64,000 nucleotides of DNA from Lithospermum erythrorhizon (GCA_019722365.1 JADFUC010002232.1:1-64000); one strand, 5' to 3'; positions 1 to 12,050 are shown, counted from the stretch's first letter. Translations and numbers: made by a program. The notes: a model not told the origin generated them from the letters alone.

Positions 1-613
1 TTTGATAATAGATCTCATAAAATGTGCGTTGAACAATTTCATTGTACAACCGATTTAATTAAAAAATATATATAAGTTTCATATATATTAATTGTTGATA
101 ATTAATATTTAGATTTACCTGGTATTGGATATTAAAGCGATGACTTACTAGGATCCTCTCGTAATCTATATATTAAAGAAATAGTCGGCTAATATTGTTT
201 AATATATTACTCTTGTCAATCCGTCATAAGACATCACACACAAACAGTAAACCGAACTAATAATATTATATTATAACTTCCCGGGTTTTAAACACGAAGG
301 AAACATTTGGGATGAAAAATCAACTCACGGGCATAAAGGATGGGCGGTTTCGGTTGGTTGTAGGAGATGAGGATAGAGTTTTATTTGGGAGATTTATTCT
401 CCTTAAAACTCTCCTCTAAATTAATATATCAAGTGTTCTATTTAGAAAATCACTTAAGCTCACAATTTGATTTGAGAAATCAAATTTTCTCTCCTTCTCC
501 CTCCGCCTACTCGGCCGAACTACATCCCAAGGAAGAGAAATATTTTTCTCTTCAAATCTTGTTTCGTTTCACTTTAAATCGTTCTAGTAAAACGCACGGA
601 AGAGCGGGCCATT
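1..613. other. AT-rich flank, no gene seen
   Basis: I see no coding region or RNA gene in this stretch. It is AT-rich with scattered short repeats. The 145-codon open frame over 367-804 runs into the Cassandra LTR and its (TG)n tract and resembles no known protein, so I do not call it. Confidence 0.5.
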
Positions 614-915
614 TGTCGCGATATCATCTCGACCGCAAAAATGTGTGTGTGTGTGTGTGTGTGTGTGGCATGCGGATATGTTTAATAAGATTTGATTGGT
701 ACTACTCATACCACCAAGATGCATCTTCTTTCGAAGCTCATCTCATAAGAACTCAATGTGGCACACTGGGTACTCGACGCGAATCTAATCGAAGCTTCTG
801 CTGAGCACGCGAAAGGAGGACAAACGCAAGTTTCTGGAAAGACTCGTGTGGCTCAGGAGGCCAGTCCATCAAATCTAATAAAGTACCGACCTCGGTGCGG
901 CGGGTCAAGGGCACA
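614..915 (+). repeat. Left LTR of the Cassandra element
   Basis: It begins TGTCGCG and ends ..GCACA just before the primer-binding-like site. It contains the 5S-derived block and a (TG)n microsatellite. The right partner starts at 1077. Confidence 0.65.
642..667 (+). repeat. (TG)n microsatellite
   Basis: About 13 uninterrupted TG units lie inside the left Cassandra LTR. The right LTR has only a short TG-rich stretch at the matching place, so the tract expanded after insertion. Confidence 0.9.
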
Positions 916-917
916 AA

Positions 918-929
918 TGGTATCATAGC
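918..929 (+). promoter_or_regulatory. Primer-binding-like site (tRNA-Met) of the Cassandra element
   Basis: TGGTATCATAGC differs by one base from the usual plant initiator-Met primer-binding sequence. It lies two bases after the proposed left LTR end, as expected for the start of minus-strand DNA synthesis. Confidence 0.7.
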
Positions 930-1232
930 AACCCGTCCGAATCATGTAACTAAGCTCGGCTACATTGTCATACACCTCTCGAGGTCAGTAGGAGCCACCT
1001 TAGAATCTCACATGGATGGTACTGGCCCCGATGTTGTGGGTTCAACGAGGACGCTTTTGAGTATTTACGGGGAGGTTGTAATACCCGACCGCAAAAAATG
1101 TAATACAGGTGTGCTGTAGCAAGTGCCAGGATATGTTTGATAAGACTATCGTACTACTCATACCACCAAGATGCATCTTCTTTTCGAAAGCTCATCTCAT
1201 AAGAACTCCAATGTTAAGCGTGCTTGAACCGG

Positions 1233-2536
1233 CTCAATCGCATTCGACACACGTCTTTTAGTGGTTCGTTAACGTGAAAGGCAGGTCTGCTAATTAAATC
1301 GACGCCCCATATAACCTTTAAGTTTTATTCGCCTCTGCCTTATTAAGTGACATCCCAAGTAGCCTTTATTTAAAATATTGACCATTGAAGTAAGATAGTT
1401 GTTATTAGTAGAAATTGAAAACGCTGGATTCCATTGACTCATATAACTAAACTTCATAACGTATTATATAATCGTATAATCCTGTGACATCCACCTCAAC
1501 CTGATCTTTCACACCCAAATATCCAAGATATGATAGATGAAGAAGAAAAATTATGTTCTTTGTTTTTTATTTTCTTTTATGAATGAACTTTGGTTTATTT
1601 TGTTCTATGGACAGATGAATTTTGGTTAGTTGGATGATGATGGTTTGTTTTATTTTACGTATGTTAAAACTTTGGTTCGGATGTTTGAAGTTTGCTTTAT
1701 GAATTTGTTGAATTTCGATTTAGATATTTGTGATTTATTTTATGGACGCGGTGGTTTATTTTATTTGCAATAGTGTAAATATGTGTGTCTCAGAGAAACA
1801 AACCTACATCTAAACATGAATGCGACGCCCGGCATCGGTAAAATATTCGATTCTCCTCTAAGACACTAACTACAATTTGCCCTCACAATTCTCTCGGGTA
1901 TGTCGTCCGGCCTGAACACTAAGCAGTTACACTCCGGTGGACATGGACGCGACTGCTTCAAGGCCCGTACTTAATGGACGTGTTCCATCGTTCCCACTTC
2001 ATTAGCCACGCCTAGAGTCGTGAAGTATCACGTTGTTTTGGGTAATACCAAGTCATTTGTCAAAGTCCAACTCCATTAACGCTTGGGGTAGGGTGCTCTA
2101 GCCCACTTTTTAGTCGAAGCTCGGAGTTCTCGAGTTATCTATTCAGCTTCACAACACTGCTGATAATTTGAGTAGAAGAAGTTAACTTTTTTGCCGAGAT
2201 AATAATATAAGCGCGAGAAGTGTTACGCTGGTAGCAACATAATTAAAGCTCGTAAATAAAAGTATATAAAATTCATGATGTTGTCTTTATTGGGTATCAG
2301 TCAAGCAGTCAGTTTACCCATAAACGGTCATAATGTCCGACCGAAATAACCTTCTTAAGTGGTTGTTGAGTCGGATGTTTCGGTAGCATCGAATCCAGTA
2401 TCTAATTATCGCTTGTTCGCATCACTAATCATAAGACAATGCTTTTGATTAATTGAGGAATTAATCGTGCGAAATAAGGTATATGACGTTTAATTCTCGG
2501 CATCGCGCAAAATGCCAATTTAAAACAGCTCATAGT
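1233..2536. other. Intergenic, no gene seen
   Basis: No supported reading frame. The part before about 1400 may include the diverged end of the right Cassandra LTR. The T-rich stretch near 1550-1780 is low complexity. Confidence 0.5.
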
Positions 2537-5118
2537 TGTAGGTCAGACGACTCCGCCTCAAAGTCGGCCGCCTGAAAGTGAGTCATTATAATCCGGAACA
2601 CCAGAATCACCAAACCGATGGATCACTCAGCTTTTAAAACTACTCGCTTCCTTAAAAAATATAAAGATTACATATAATATTACCAAAATAATCACAGCTT
2701 TAAAACTTTCAATCCATCAGTGATATCTAACCAACCAACTCCATATATACATACAACATATCCCAATAACAATAATGCCGACATACAAAAGAGAGAATAC
2801 CGGTGACTCGTAATACAAATGACAAATCACTGAAGGCTAAAGATTCAAAAGGAAAAATACAACAATCAAAACAGCTTGACAACACATCAACATCGATCGC
2901 GAGATCCTCTCGCCACCCGATGCTCACCTAGCCACTGAACAAAAACTCTCAAATAGCCTTCTTACTAACTGCCGCCTGGCCAACCTCGGCACAAATGAAA
3001 TATCGCCTAACGCTAAAAAGGTGAAGCCAAGCTTAGTGAAACTTAACACAGGGTGAACCTACCATACGGAACGAGTCAATCAATAATATAATAGTCAACA
3101 TGAATAAAATACATATATCCGTGACTACCTAAAAGGTCATACAACATAATTCAAGCAGGAAATCTCGCACATAATACATGAAGATATAATAGAAGGTTCA
3201 AGAAGCACACAATTTCAGAAAAAGAAATCAATAGACTCTAACAACGGCTAAAACTCTAGTCATCAAACCTCCTATCTCTCATTTCCCACCAAGATACCAA
3301 CCTCTAATGCGCATATACTTAATCCGCCTATCTCGGCAGTGAATGGACTAATCAATAATTACTCCCTCAAGACGGCCCAAAGATAAGGCCCAAACCGCAC
3401 TTACACACAAAGTATAAGTGCACACCGCATCTATACACACAAAGTATAAGTGCACACGCACTCATACACTAAAGCATACAAGTACACGTGACTCATACAC
3501 TAAGTATAAGGCACACCGCTCTTTTACACCAAGTATAAGGCACACCGCCTTATACACTAAGCATAAGACACACGCATTTGTACACCTAAGTATAAGGCAC
3601 ATATCGCCTTTATATCCCGCAAGCAAGGAGTGAGTCACCTAACCCCCTAATCATCATCCCAACATAGGTCAAACTCGATACTCAAGTCACCCTGTCATAG
3701 ATAACTCTATCCATCACCTCTCAACAACTACCTACTCTTACTCCCAAACAATATCCAAGCCACGCCTAAAACATCTCACAATCTAAGTCAAACACACCGC
3801 CGACAAGGCTTTAAATCATAAGTGCCGACAAGGCCAAAGAAATCGAAATATAAGTTGGGAGTTCAAGCTATTACTTACCTCAAGCAATCTTCAAGACTAC
3901 GTAATATAATCACATAATCATATAACAATTACATGTATGTTTCATTCTCACGTAATCATAACACAAATAACATGTTCACACCTAATGAATACGTAGCAAC
4001 ACCCGTGAGATAAGTACTCACCTCTCGCTTTAGCTACCACAAAAACCTCCCCGCGAACACAACGGTAACGCCTCTTTCCACGATCAACGCCTAAACAAAC
4101 ACCTAAAAGTATAATCAAGACCTACTACTATACCATGCCTCTGTAAGATACATAACCAAACTCTTTAGGGAACTATCTCTAAATGCCTAACATGACGGAT
4201 AAACTATCTAATTATAATCCCATCGACACAACCCACCGATCCCCCGCTAAAATTCCATCTTATCACTTTTATCATTACAAATCAACTTATAAGTCATTCT
4301 AGTTAATCACAGTCCATAATTAACAACCTATACTCCGAAATATCATTTGGTAACTCAACTTGGAATTAACACTTTTTCAACCTAATCGCCTTTAATCAAT
4401 CTTTAAATCACCAATTCTAACATCACAACAACTATAATAAGGTCCCCAAACATAACCTCCTCACATTTAAAGTCTTAGAAAAATATCACCCAAAAAGTCA
4501 ACTGAAACCTATAAGTCAACCCAACATAACATCCTCAAACGACTTAAATCGTCAATAATTAATCACTTATATACGCTACGTAACCCATAACCAACTAAGA
4601 TTCATCATAAAATTGAATGGAAAAGTCAACTAAAAGTCAATAACTATAATAAAAACCCAAGAAATATCTCGAAGACTTGAAACTTCTTACCTTAACTCGA
4701 AGAGAACGACGGGAGAAAGATAAGTCTTGCCAACCGATCTGTGAAGCTCGAGCGACAATCGAAGAGAGAAATGGAAATGAAATTTTTTAAGCGGGAGGGG
4801 TGAATATTTCGCCAAACCATGAAAGAAGAAGATGATGAAGTGTTTGATAATGATGATGCTGAAGATGTAAGCATTTACTCAGATATTTAAAAACTCGCCC
4901 CGCTTAGTTTCAAGTTAATTTCTCCGCTTATCGTGATGCAAATCTCCACGAACCCGATTCCAAAGATAAAATATTCCATGACAAAACTACTAAATTATAA
5001 ATGTAATTCGCTCAAAAATTTTGTTTTAAATAATATTATCATCGAAATTATTTTTATACTGTCCCCGGTCCCACCGATGTAAAATTAATTTTTTTTTTTA
5101 AACGTGACGGTTATTACA
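2537..5118 (-). repeat. 3' LTR of GYP1
   Basis: It aligns along its length with 8220-10795, sharing for example TCATTATAATCC, the minisatellite, the repeated AAAAGTCAAC words and a terminal oligo-T then AAACGTGACGG. The two copies differ by many 1-6 base indels as well as substitutions. Confidence 0.85.
3381..3612. repeat. Minisatellite inside the GYP1 3' LTR
   Basis: Imperfect tandem units of about 30 bp are built around CACACCGCACTTATACAC and AAGTATAAGG. The matching array in the other LTR is at 9037-9302, and an inverted one lies at 38985-39100, so the array is an ancestral part of this LTR family. Open frames here (such as 3418-3633) come from the repeat. Confidence 0.85.
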
Positions 5119-5419
5119 AATCTACCATCTAATAAAAATTTCGAATTCCCTCGAAATTTACAACCCCAACAACCAATAAGAGCATATATATAATCACATA
5201 AATCCAATACCACACAAAATAAAAGCAAAAGCTAACTCCACTGGCCAACCGTGAAATCCGATCCACCCCACTTCTCACATCCCTACTAATAACCTCGCGC
5301 TTCATCTCGCCGAAATTTCTAAGATTCGATCCACAAGCACCGGTCGAACTCTCATATAATAAAATCTCCCCGTCAAGCATCGACATCAAATCGACTCCCA
5401 ACTGTTTCATCCCTCTCCT

Positions 5420-6364
5420 GGATCCTTTGATTTCCCTTTCTACTCAAAGGCATCGCCTATTACATTTGCTCTCTCGGGTGGTACTAAGCACAATCAAGTC
5501 ATAATCACGCATGAACTCCATCCACCTCCTCCGCCTCAAATTCAAATCTGCCGGTAGATACTAACTCCCAAGAAACTCCTAACCTCAGTCACACTCGTGG
5601 GACGCTCCCAATTGTTCACAGCCTCCACCTTCTGTGGATCAACACAAATACCCTCGCCAGAAATAACATGACCCAGGAATTGCACTTTCGCCAACCAGAA
5701 CTCACATTTGGAAAACTTGGCATACAACTGGTGTTGTCTCAAGGTCCTCAACACAATCTGGGTAAAATGCCCCCTCATGTTCCTCCTCCCCAGAATATAT
5801 CGTAATATCATCAATGAATACCACCTCAAACTCATCTGCATATCAAACACTCGTTCATCAAATCCATAAAGGCCGCCGGTGCATTCGTCAATCCAAATGG
5901 CATCACTATAAACTCATAATGCCCATAACGAGATCGAAAAGCCGATTTCAGAATATCCTCCCCTTTGATTCTCAACTGATGATAACCAGACCGCAAATCA
6001 ATCTTCGAGAACACCTTGGCATCCTTCAGCTGATCAAACAAATCGTCAATTCTGGGCAATGGGTATCGGTTCTTAATGGTCACTGGCCCAACGCCTATAG
6101 TCAATGCACACCATCGAACCATCCTTCTTTTCACAAAAACCACACCGGTGCACCCCACGGAGATACACTCGGTCTGATGAATTCCTTGTCCAACAACTCC
6201 TGAATCGGAAGTCCGCAATTCCCTCGCACTGGCCGGAGCCATCCCTGTGAAGAGAAATTGGTGTCGCACTGTAGAATAACCTCAATAGCAATTCGATCTC
6301 CCTCTCTCGCGGCAATCCCAAAGCCCCTCAGAAAACCATCCTTGAACTCTAACAACCCGCACAT
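5420..6364 (-). pseudogene. GYP1 reverse transcriptase and RNase H tail, broken
   Basis: Minus-strand frames from 6364 down to 5542 carry gypsy RT landmarks in order: the [12 protein letters not shown] segment, [15 protein letters not shown], a [20 protein letters not shown] block, the catalytic FIDD at 5807-5818, then [14 protein letters not shown] and [11 protein letters not shown]. The segments lie in different frames, so several frameshifts interrupt the gene. About 5540 to 5420 encodes RRRWMEFMRDYD, which fits the end of RNase H, but the RNase H core before it is absent. This is a dead copy of the enzyme that would copy element RNA into DNA. Family assignment is secure. Confidence 0.9.
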
Positions 6365-6625
6365 CCTCTACTCGCCCTCTTCCCTACCAAATCAACCACA
6401 TACCCTAAGAACCCAATAAAATCTCTTTCCCAACCAATCTCAGCCTCAACCTGGCTGATACAAAACTCGAAGGCAAAATCTTCATCTCCCACAAATCGAA
6501 TATCCTGGTCTCCCCCCGAACCCACAAAGTAATCTCTTCCGATGGAAATCAATACCCGCATGATGTTTCCCCAACCAATCCATACCCAAGATAAAGGTCA
6601 AATCGTGAAGCTCAAATGAAGTAAA

Positions 6626-7012
6626 TCAACAGATAACAACTAACCACCAACAAAGGATGTTTCTATATACCAATCTAACCACAACTAACCTCCCTACTAG
6701 TGTCATAATCTCAAGTGGAACAAGCAAAGGCACACAACATACAGATATGCGTAAAAAACTCGAGAAATAAAAAGAATGCGCAGCCCCGTAATCAAACAAC
6801 ACCGGCCTCAATATCATACAGAAATAATGTACTGTCACCACTCTGGGGGTATCATGTGCCTCCCATGAGTAACGCATGAATTGCCTCGACCAGCCTCCGC
6901 CAGCCGCTACCCACGGCACCTCCGTCCTCCTGGCCCATATCCCCGGCCTCCACGGCCGAGTCGACCACCACGAATTTCTTTGATAACCGCCTCGACAGTC
7001 AATCAAGGTCAA
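6626..7012 (-). pseudogene. GYP1 protease remnant
   Basis: The minus frame around 6805-6780 reads VLFDYGAAHSF. Gypsy aspartic proteases normally have D-S/T-G-A at this place, followed by H-S-F. The catalytic D remains but the next residue is Y instead of S or T. A following CVPLLVPLEI also fits the family. The protease would cut the Gag-Pol polyprotein. Position between gag and RT supports the call; the ends are approximate. Confidence 0.7.
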
Positions 7013-7675
7013 GTACTAGCACCTCCCTCTCGGCTCGGGGACACCCTTCCGCCAAATGTTCTCAAGCACGGCATCGATAACATAAGACCTCCCTCTCTCG
7101 GCAATCCTGCTGCCTGTGACCCATCTGACCACAACGGTAACAGCGAATACCTCTCTGGACCCCCGGAAGACTAATACTTCGACCCCCCGCCGGATCTCGC
7201 AGCGCCCACCGTGCGTATGAGCCGTGTGGTACGACTTAAGTAACCGGCCGAGTACCGGCGATTTCCGCCTGTGACGACTGGCCGGGTCCGCCTCTCGAAC
7301 TCTAGATGAAGGCGTCTACTGAATAAAGTCTCGTGTCGACTTCCTCGATCCACTTCCGCCTCGGCTCGCTTAACTCCATTTCCATCTCAGGCCGCATTCC
7401 TCACAAAGATGGAAACTACTAAAATCCATCAAGTGAGATCCGTGACGATCTTCCACGCCAACCCATCCCCGGCACGATCCTCGCCTCTACCGATAAACAC
7501 GAAAGCAGGCCGGCACGCATCACTAAACCGTCTCACGCCTCCACCTCGAACCCCGAGTCAACGAAATCAGCCTCCAAGGCCGCCATGTAAATCTCTCTTT
7601 AAGCACACTCTCCCGGAAGAGCCTACCAAATCGCTCCTAAGACATGAATCTCCCTCTCGCAGCCAAAGGACGCAC

Positions 7676-8092
7676 TCAGTTCTCCCACCTCAAATACGGG
7701 GCACCCTCATGAAGTCTATAAGTAGCAAACTTCACTCTCATCTCGCCCACAATCCCCATCGGCTCAAAAATCGACTTCATATCCCGGATGAACTCAATAG
7801 CCTGCTCTGGCGAACCCCCTGAAAACTTCGGAGGATCCCTCTTCAGAAACCGATCAAACAATCCTCGCTTCCTCGAATTCGACCCCCCGGCCGCTCGACC
7901 ACCCGAGCATTCACACTCTCCCACAGGGCTACCCCTCTAAACCTCCTCAACATGCCTCGTAAGATCGCACCTCCGACCTCGCCGGGGTCCACGCCCGTAC
8001 TCATCGACAGCTATACCCCTACCAGCTCGGCCTCCTCTGGGCCTACCCCGGGCACCTCTCGCTCTACCTCGCCCTCGAACTCTGGGTGGCAT
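7676..8092 (-). pseudogene. GYP1 gag remnant
   Basis: A minus-strand start at 8092 gives MPPRVRGRGRARG, an Arg/Gly-rich beginning seen in many plant gypsy Gag proteins. After a frame break between 7937 and 7924, the frame 7924-7676 has FLKRDPPKFSGG and later RVKFATYRLHEGAPYLRWEN, matching the conserved Gag core that packages element RNA. It lies directly inside the 5' LTR and primer site, as gag should. The plus-strand frames over the same bases are shadows. Confidence 0.8.
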
Positions 8093-8208
8093 CCTCAACA
8101 GTCTACGCAACAAAAGAAAAGACTCAGATTTACAAAAAGACACCACTCACAACGACTCAAGAAAACAAGTAGACACACAACCACATTTATACCCAAGTAA
8201 TCAAACCT

Positions 8209-8219
8209 AAGCTCGATAC
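8209..8219 (-). promoter_or_regulatory. Degenerate primer-binding site of GYP1
   Basis: The minus strand reads GTATCGAGCTTAGG directly after the 5' LTR end. This resembles the Met primer site GTATCAGAGC with two differences. The position supports it more than the match does. Confidence 0.45.
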
Positions 8220-10795
8220 TGTAAAATTAACGACCAGCCTGTGTCGGCCTCCCGAGAGTCATTATAATCCTGAACACCAAAATTACTAAACCGATGGATC
8301 TAATTCAATTTAAAAACTACTGCTTTCCTTCAAAATATAATATTACATATAATATTACCAAAAATAATCATGCGCTTTCAAAAATTTGAATTCATCAAAG
8401 TATATCTAACCAACCAACTCCATATATATACAACATATCCCAAATAAACAATAATGCCGACATACAAGCAAAAGAGAGTAAATACTGATTTTAATACAAA
8501 TAACAAATCGCCGACATGCTAAAGTTTCAAAAGGAAAATACAACAATCAAATACAACACATCAAAATCAAACTTAAGGATCCTCTCGCCACCCGATGCTC
8601 ACCTAGCCACTGAACAAAACAAACTCTCAAATGCCTCTTGGCTCAACTGGCCAACCCGGCACAAATGAAATGCCGCCTAACGCTAAAAAGTATGTAGTTC
8701 ACGAAGTCTAATGAAACTTAACACAAAAGTAACTTACCATACGGAACGAGTCAATCAATAATATAATAGTCAAATATGAATAAAATACATATCCAGACTA
8801 CCTAAAAAAGTCATACAACATAATTCTAAGAAATCTCGTATTACAATACACGAAGATATATCAAATGGTTGTCTGGAAGAAGCACACAATTTCATAAAGA
8901 AATCAATAGACTCAAAAAACGACTAAACTCTAATTACTCAAACTCCTATCTCTCATTTCCCCACCAAGATACCAACCTCTAATGCGATATACTCAACTGC
9001 CTTATCTCATAGAATGACTAATCAATAATCACCCCGCACTTATACCGCGCAAGATAAGGCCCAAAACCGACTTATACACAAAGTATAGGGTGGACACCGC
9101 ACTTATACACAAAGTATAAGGCACACGCACTCCATAAGCTACACTAAGTACAAGGCACACGCACTCATACACTAAGTACAAGGCACACGCACTCATACAC
9201 CAAAGATAAGGCACACCGCCTTATACACCAAGATAAGGCACACCGCCTATACACCAAGAGGCACATCGCATTTGGTACACTAAGTATAAGGCACATATCG
9301 CCGCATATCCCGCAAGGAAGTGAGAGTCACCCAACCCCTAATCATCCCAACATAGGTCAAATCCTCGATACTCAAGTCACCTTCAAGTCATGTATAACTC
9401 TATCCATCACCTCTCAATAACCAAATACTCTACTCCCCAAACAATATCCAAGCACACGCCTAAAACATATCACAATCAGAAGTCAAACACAATCGACATT
9501 ACGTAAAATCATGTTGGCTTCATTAACGCCAAAGAAATCAAGTATGCTAAGTCAGAGTTCAAGCCCACATTTACCTCAAGCAATCTTCAAAGACCATGTA
9601 ATATAATCACATAATCATATAACAATTACATGTATGTCATTCCTAATGCAGAATCGCTAACACAATAACATGTTCACACAATTTATAATGAATACGTAGT
9701 AACACCTGCGGAGATAAGTACTCACCTCCTTAGCTACCACAAAAACCTCCGCGAGCAACATCAACGCCTAAACAAACACCTGTAGTATACAATCAAGATC
9801 TACTACTGTACCGGCATTCTATATGATACATAACCAATTCTTTGGGAAACTATCTCTAAACAAATAACATGACGGATAAAACAACGAATTATAATCCCAT
9901 CGGACACAACCCAATTGATTCCCCCGCTAAAATTTCGCCTTATCACTTTAGCATTCCAAATCAACTTATAAGTCATTCTAGTTAATCATCATGTCCATAA
10001 TTAACAACCTGTACTTCACAATATCAATTACAACTCAACTTGGAATTAACTCTTTTCTTAACCTAACTACCTTTTAATCAATTTTAAACACCAATTTAAC
10101 ATCACAACAACTATAATAAGGTCCCCAACATAACCTCCACATTTAAAGTCTTAGAAAAATATCACCCAGAAAAAGTCAATCGAAAAACCTAAAAGTCAAC
10201 CCAACATAACATCCTCAAACTAATTTCTAAAATCAATTTAATTAATCACTTATATACGCCTTTGAACCCATAACCAACTAAGATTCATCATAAAATTGAA
10301 TTCGAAAAAGTCAACTATTTCAAAACCCAAGAAATATCTCAAAAGATTTGAAATTTCTTACCTTAACCTCAAGAGAATGACGGGGAGAAAGATATTCTTC
10401 AAACCGATCTTGGAGTTTAAGCTTTTACAATTCAAGTAGAGAAATGGAAAATGAAATTTTTTATGTAAGGGTGAATATTTCGCCAAACCATGAAAAGAAG
10501 AAGATGATGAAGTGTTTGATAATGATGATGTGGAAGATAAGCATGACTAGATATTTAAAAAACTCTAGTCCCGCTCGTTTCTTTGCTAATTTCTCCGGCT
10601 ATCGTATTTAAATCTCCACGAATCCGATTCCAAAGACATAAAATATTCCATGACAAAAACTACTAAATTATAAATGTAATTCGCTAAAAAAATTTACTTA
10701 AATAATATTATCATAGAAATTATTTATACCGTCTCGGTCCCACTACGACCGAAAAATTAAATTTTTTTTTTTTTTAAACGTGACCGGTTATTACA
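8220..10795 (-). repeat. 5' LTR of GYP1
   Basis: Partner of 2537-5118. On the plus strand it starts TGTAAAATTAACGACC and ends CGGTTATTACA. It contains the minisatellite at 9037-9302. As the 5' LTR it would have held the promoter of the element. Confidence 0.85.
9037..9302. repeat. Minisatellite inside the GYP1 5' LTR
   Basis: About eight imperfect units of roughly 30 bp combine CACTCATACACTAAGTA and AAGGCACACG words. The unit number and lengths differ from the array at 3381-3612. Confidence 0.85.
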
Positions 10796-11163
10796 TAGGA
10801 AACTATTTTTTAATCTAAAAATCTGGCGTAATCATCAATATATATAAAAAGTCACACAAGCGATTATGCTTTTCCGCTTTTCCTTTTCAATTAATTACTA
10901 AATTACCCTTCTCTAAAATTCTAAAAGTTAGGCAAAAATATTATTTTTAATTAATACCTCTCTACCTCTTTAATTGATAACTCATGATTTTTTAATAGGA
11001 ATTAACTTACTATTAAATAATAATATATTTTATGGTTGTACCTATTGTTATTATCATTATTATTATTATTATTATAGATGTTGTTAAAATAATCATATAT
11101 TCTCAGGTAGTTAAATAATCATATTTTGTAGAATTATTATTATTATTTATTATTATGTAGAAC

Positions 11164-11194
<31 letters not shown>

Positions 11195-11229
11195 GTTATT
11201 TAATTCTCACAGCATCTTAATTTTATATA
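10796..11229. repeat. AT-rich spacer with (ATT)n microsatellites
   Basis: No gene. (ATT)n tracts lie at about 11048-11075 and 11131-11199. The stretch separates GYP1 from the copia LTR cluster. Confidence 0.8.
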
Positions 11230-12050
11230 TCGAGATCCACAAAAAATTTGGGGAATTATACCTTTTATTTAAATCATACTAATTTCCTTTGTTGAAAACA
11301 TGCAACTTCCGTGTTTCATATTTAAAACACAAACAAATGCAACCAAGATCGTAATAAATGTATAAAAACGTAATTACAATATAAAATACATATATACATA
11401 TATGTATCAACGAAATTTCACAACGCAGCCGAATTCACCAATTATTCTCTCACTCTAAGCCTCCATTAAATTTCTTAGCTTAGCACCACAAAAGGTGATG
11501 CCTCCCAATTAGTTCACACAAGCGAGTGGTTTGAACCACACTATTGGACTTTCTGTTTAGAATCACGAGATCAATTGAGAACAAATTGAGTCAAAAAGCT
11601 TGACTCACCTCGACTATGGAAGAGGGAGTATGGCTTTGGGAGAGAAATAGCCGAGAAAACTTCTAGGTTTTTCCATCTTATGTTCTCCTTTTATATAGCC
11701 CTTCCCTTTAACTGACAATCCCCGACTCGTTAACTAACGGAAATAACTCTGCTAAAATCGTTAACTAATTAATGCTAATGTCACTAACGAATCCTCTTGT
11801 TAAATCACAATTGAACTAGTTAATTGATTCTATTGCCCAATTTGGATTTTACATTATCAATATAAAACTCTCGATTGGGTATCTCGTTGATTTTAATCAA
11901 TTCCCAATTTAGCAATCATGATTTAATTTCATACATGAAATAAGATTCAACGTCACTCTATGTGTGTGACCTTTTGGGCTCACATAATATTAGTTGTATA
12001 ATAATATAATTGACCATTAGTATTCCTATAACGACATGTACGGGATCTAA
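11230..12050 (-). repeat. Copia-type LTR fragment, inverted relative to 12376-13324
   Basis: This stretch is similar to the reverse complement of about 12540-13290. Matching landmarks are AAATGCAACCAAGATCG near 11336 against CGATCTTGGTTGCATTTG near 13262, a TCAAAAAGCTTGACTCA segment, the stretch around TTTCATACATGAAAT, and AATATAATTGACCATTA. The arms are about 0.8 kb and enclose about 0.5 kb, so the DNA or RNA could fold back. The part equivalent to the LTR start is missing. Confidence 0.75.

Larger units (their letters stand above)
614..1232 (+). mobile_element. Cassandra-type TRIM retrotransposon with 5S rRNA-derived LTRs
   Basis: Two direct repeats start with TGTCGCG (614) and TGTAATACCC (1077), and both then share GACCGCAAAAA. 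Each carries a block resembling plant 5S rRNA. In the right copy (about 1158-1227) the stretch AGAACTCCAATGTTAAGCG differs from the 5S core only slightly; the left copy (about 708-855) also keeps a 5S-like 3' part near 831-854. A primer-binding-like TGGTATCATAGC lies at 918-929, close to the initiator tRNA-Met complement. A purine-rich GGGGAGG precedes the right LTR at 1069-1075. LTRs with an internal 5S promoter, a Met primer site and almost no interior define the non-autonomous Cassandra family. The left LTR is about 302 bp. The right LTR loses similarity after about 1230, so its end is truncated or diverged. Confidence 0.8.
2537..10795 (-). mobile_element. Ty3/gypsy LTR retrotransposon GYP1, internally deleted
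   Basis: Two direct repeats of about 2.58 kb (2537-5118 and 8220-10795) flank an interior of about 3.1 kb. Read on the minus strand, the LTRs start TGTAATAACCGG and end near ..TTACA. A degenerate Met primer site follows the 5' LTR. The order on the minus strand is gag (8092 to 7676), protease (near 6800), reverse transcriptase (6270 to 5540) and a short RNase H tail (about 5540 to 5420). Protease then RT then RNase H is the gypsy order. Only about 300 bp separates the RNase H tail from the 3' LTR, so most of RNase H and the integrase are missing. All frames are broken, so the element cannot be autonomous. I could not identify a clear target-site duplication. Confidence 0.85.

Noticed and set aside
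708..855. A 5S rRNA gene
   Set aside because: The similarity is partial, interrupted and duplicated in both LTRs of a Cassandra element, so it is captured 5S sequence and not a functional gene.
918..929. The 3' end of a tRNA-Met gene
   Set aside because: Only about 12 bases match the complement of the tRNA end, and it sits just after an LTR, so it is a primer-binding site.
3381..3612. A CRISPR-like array of short repeats
   Set aside because: The units are imperfect, have no unique spacers and lie inside a plant retrotransposon LTR. It is a minisatellite.
7409..7822. A 137-codon plus-strand frame rich in Pro and Ser
   Set aside because: It is the antisense shadow of the GYP1 gag region.
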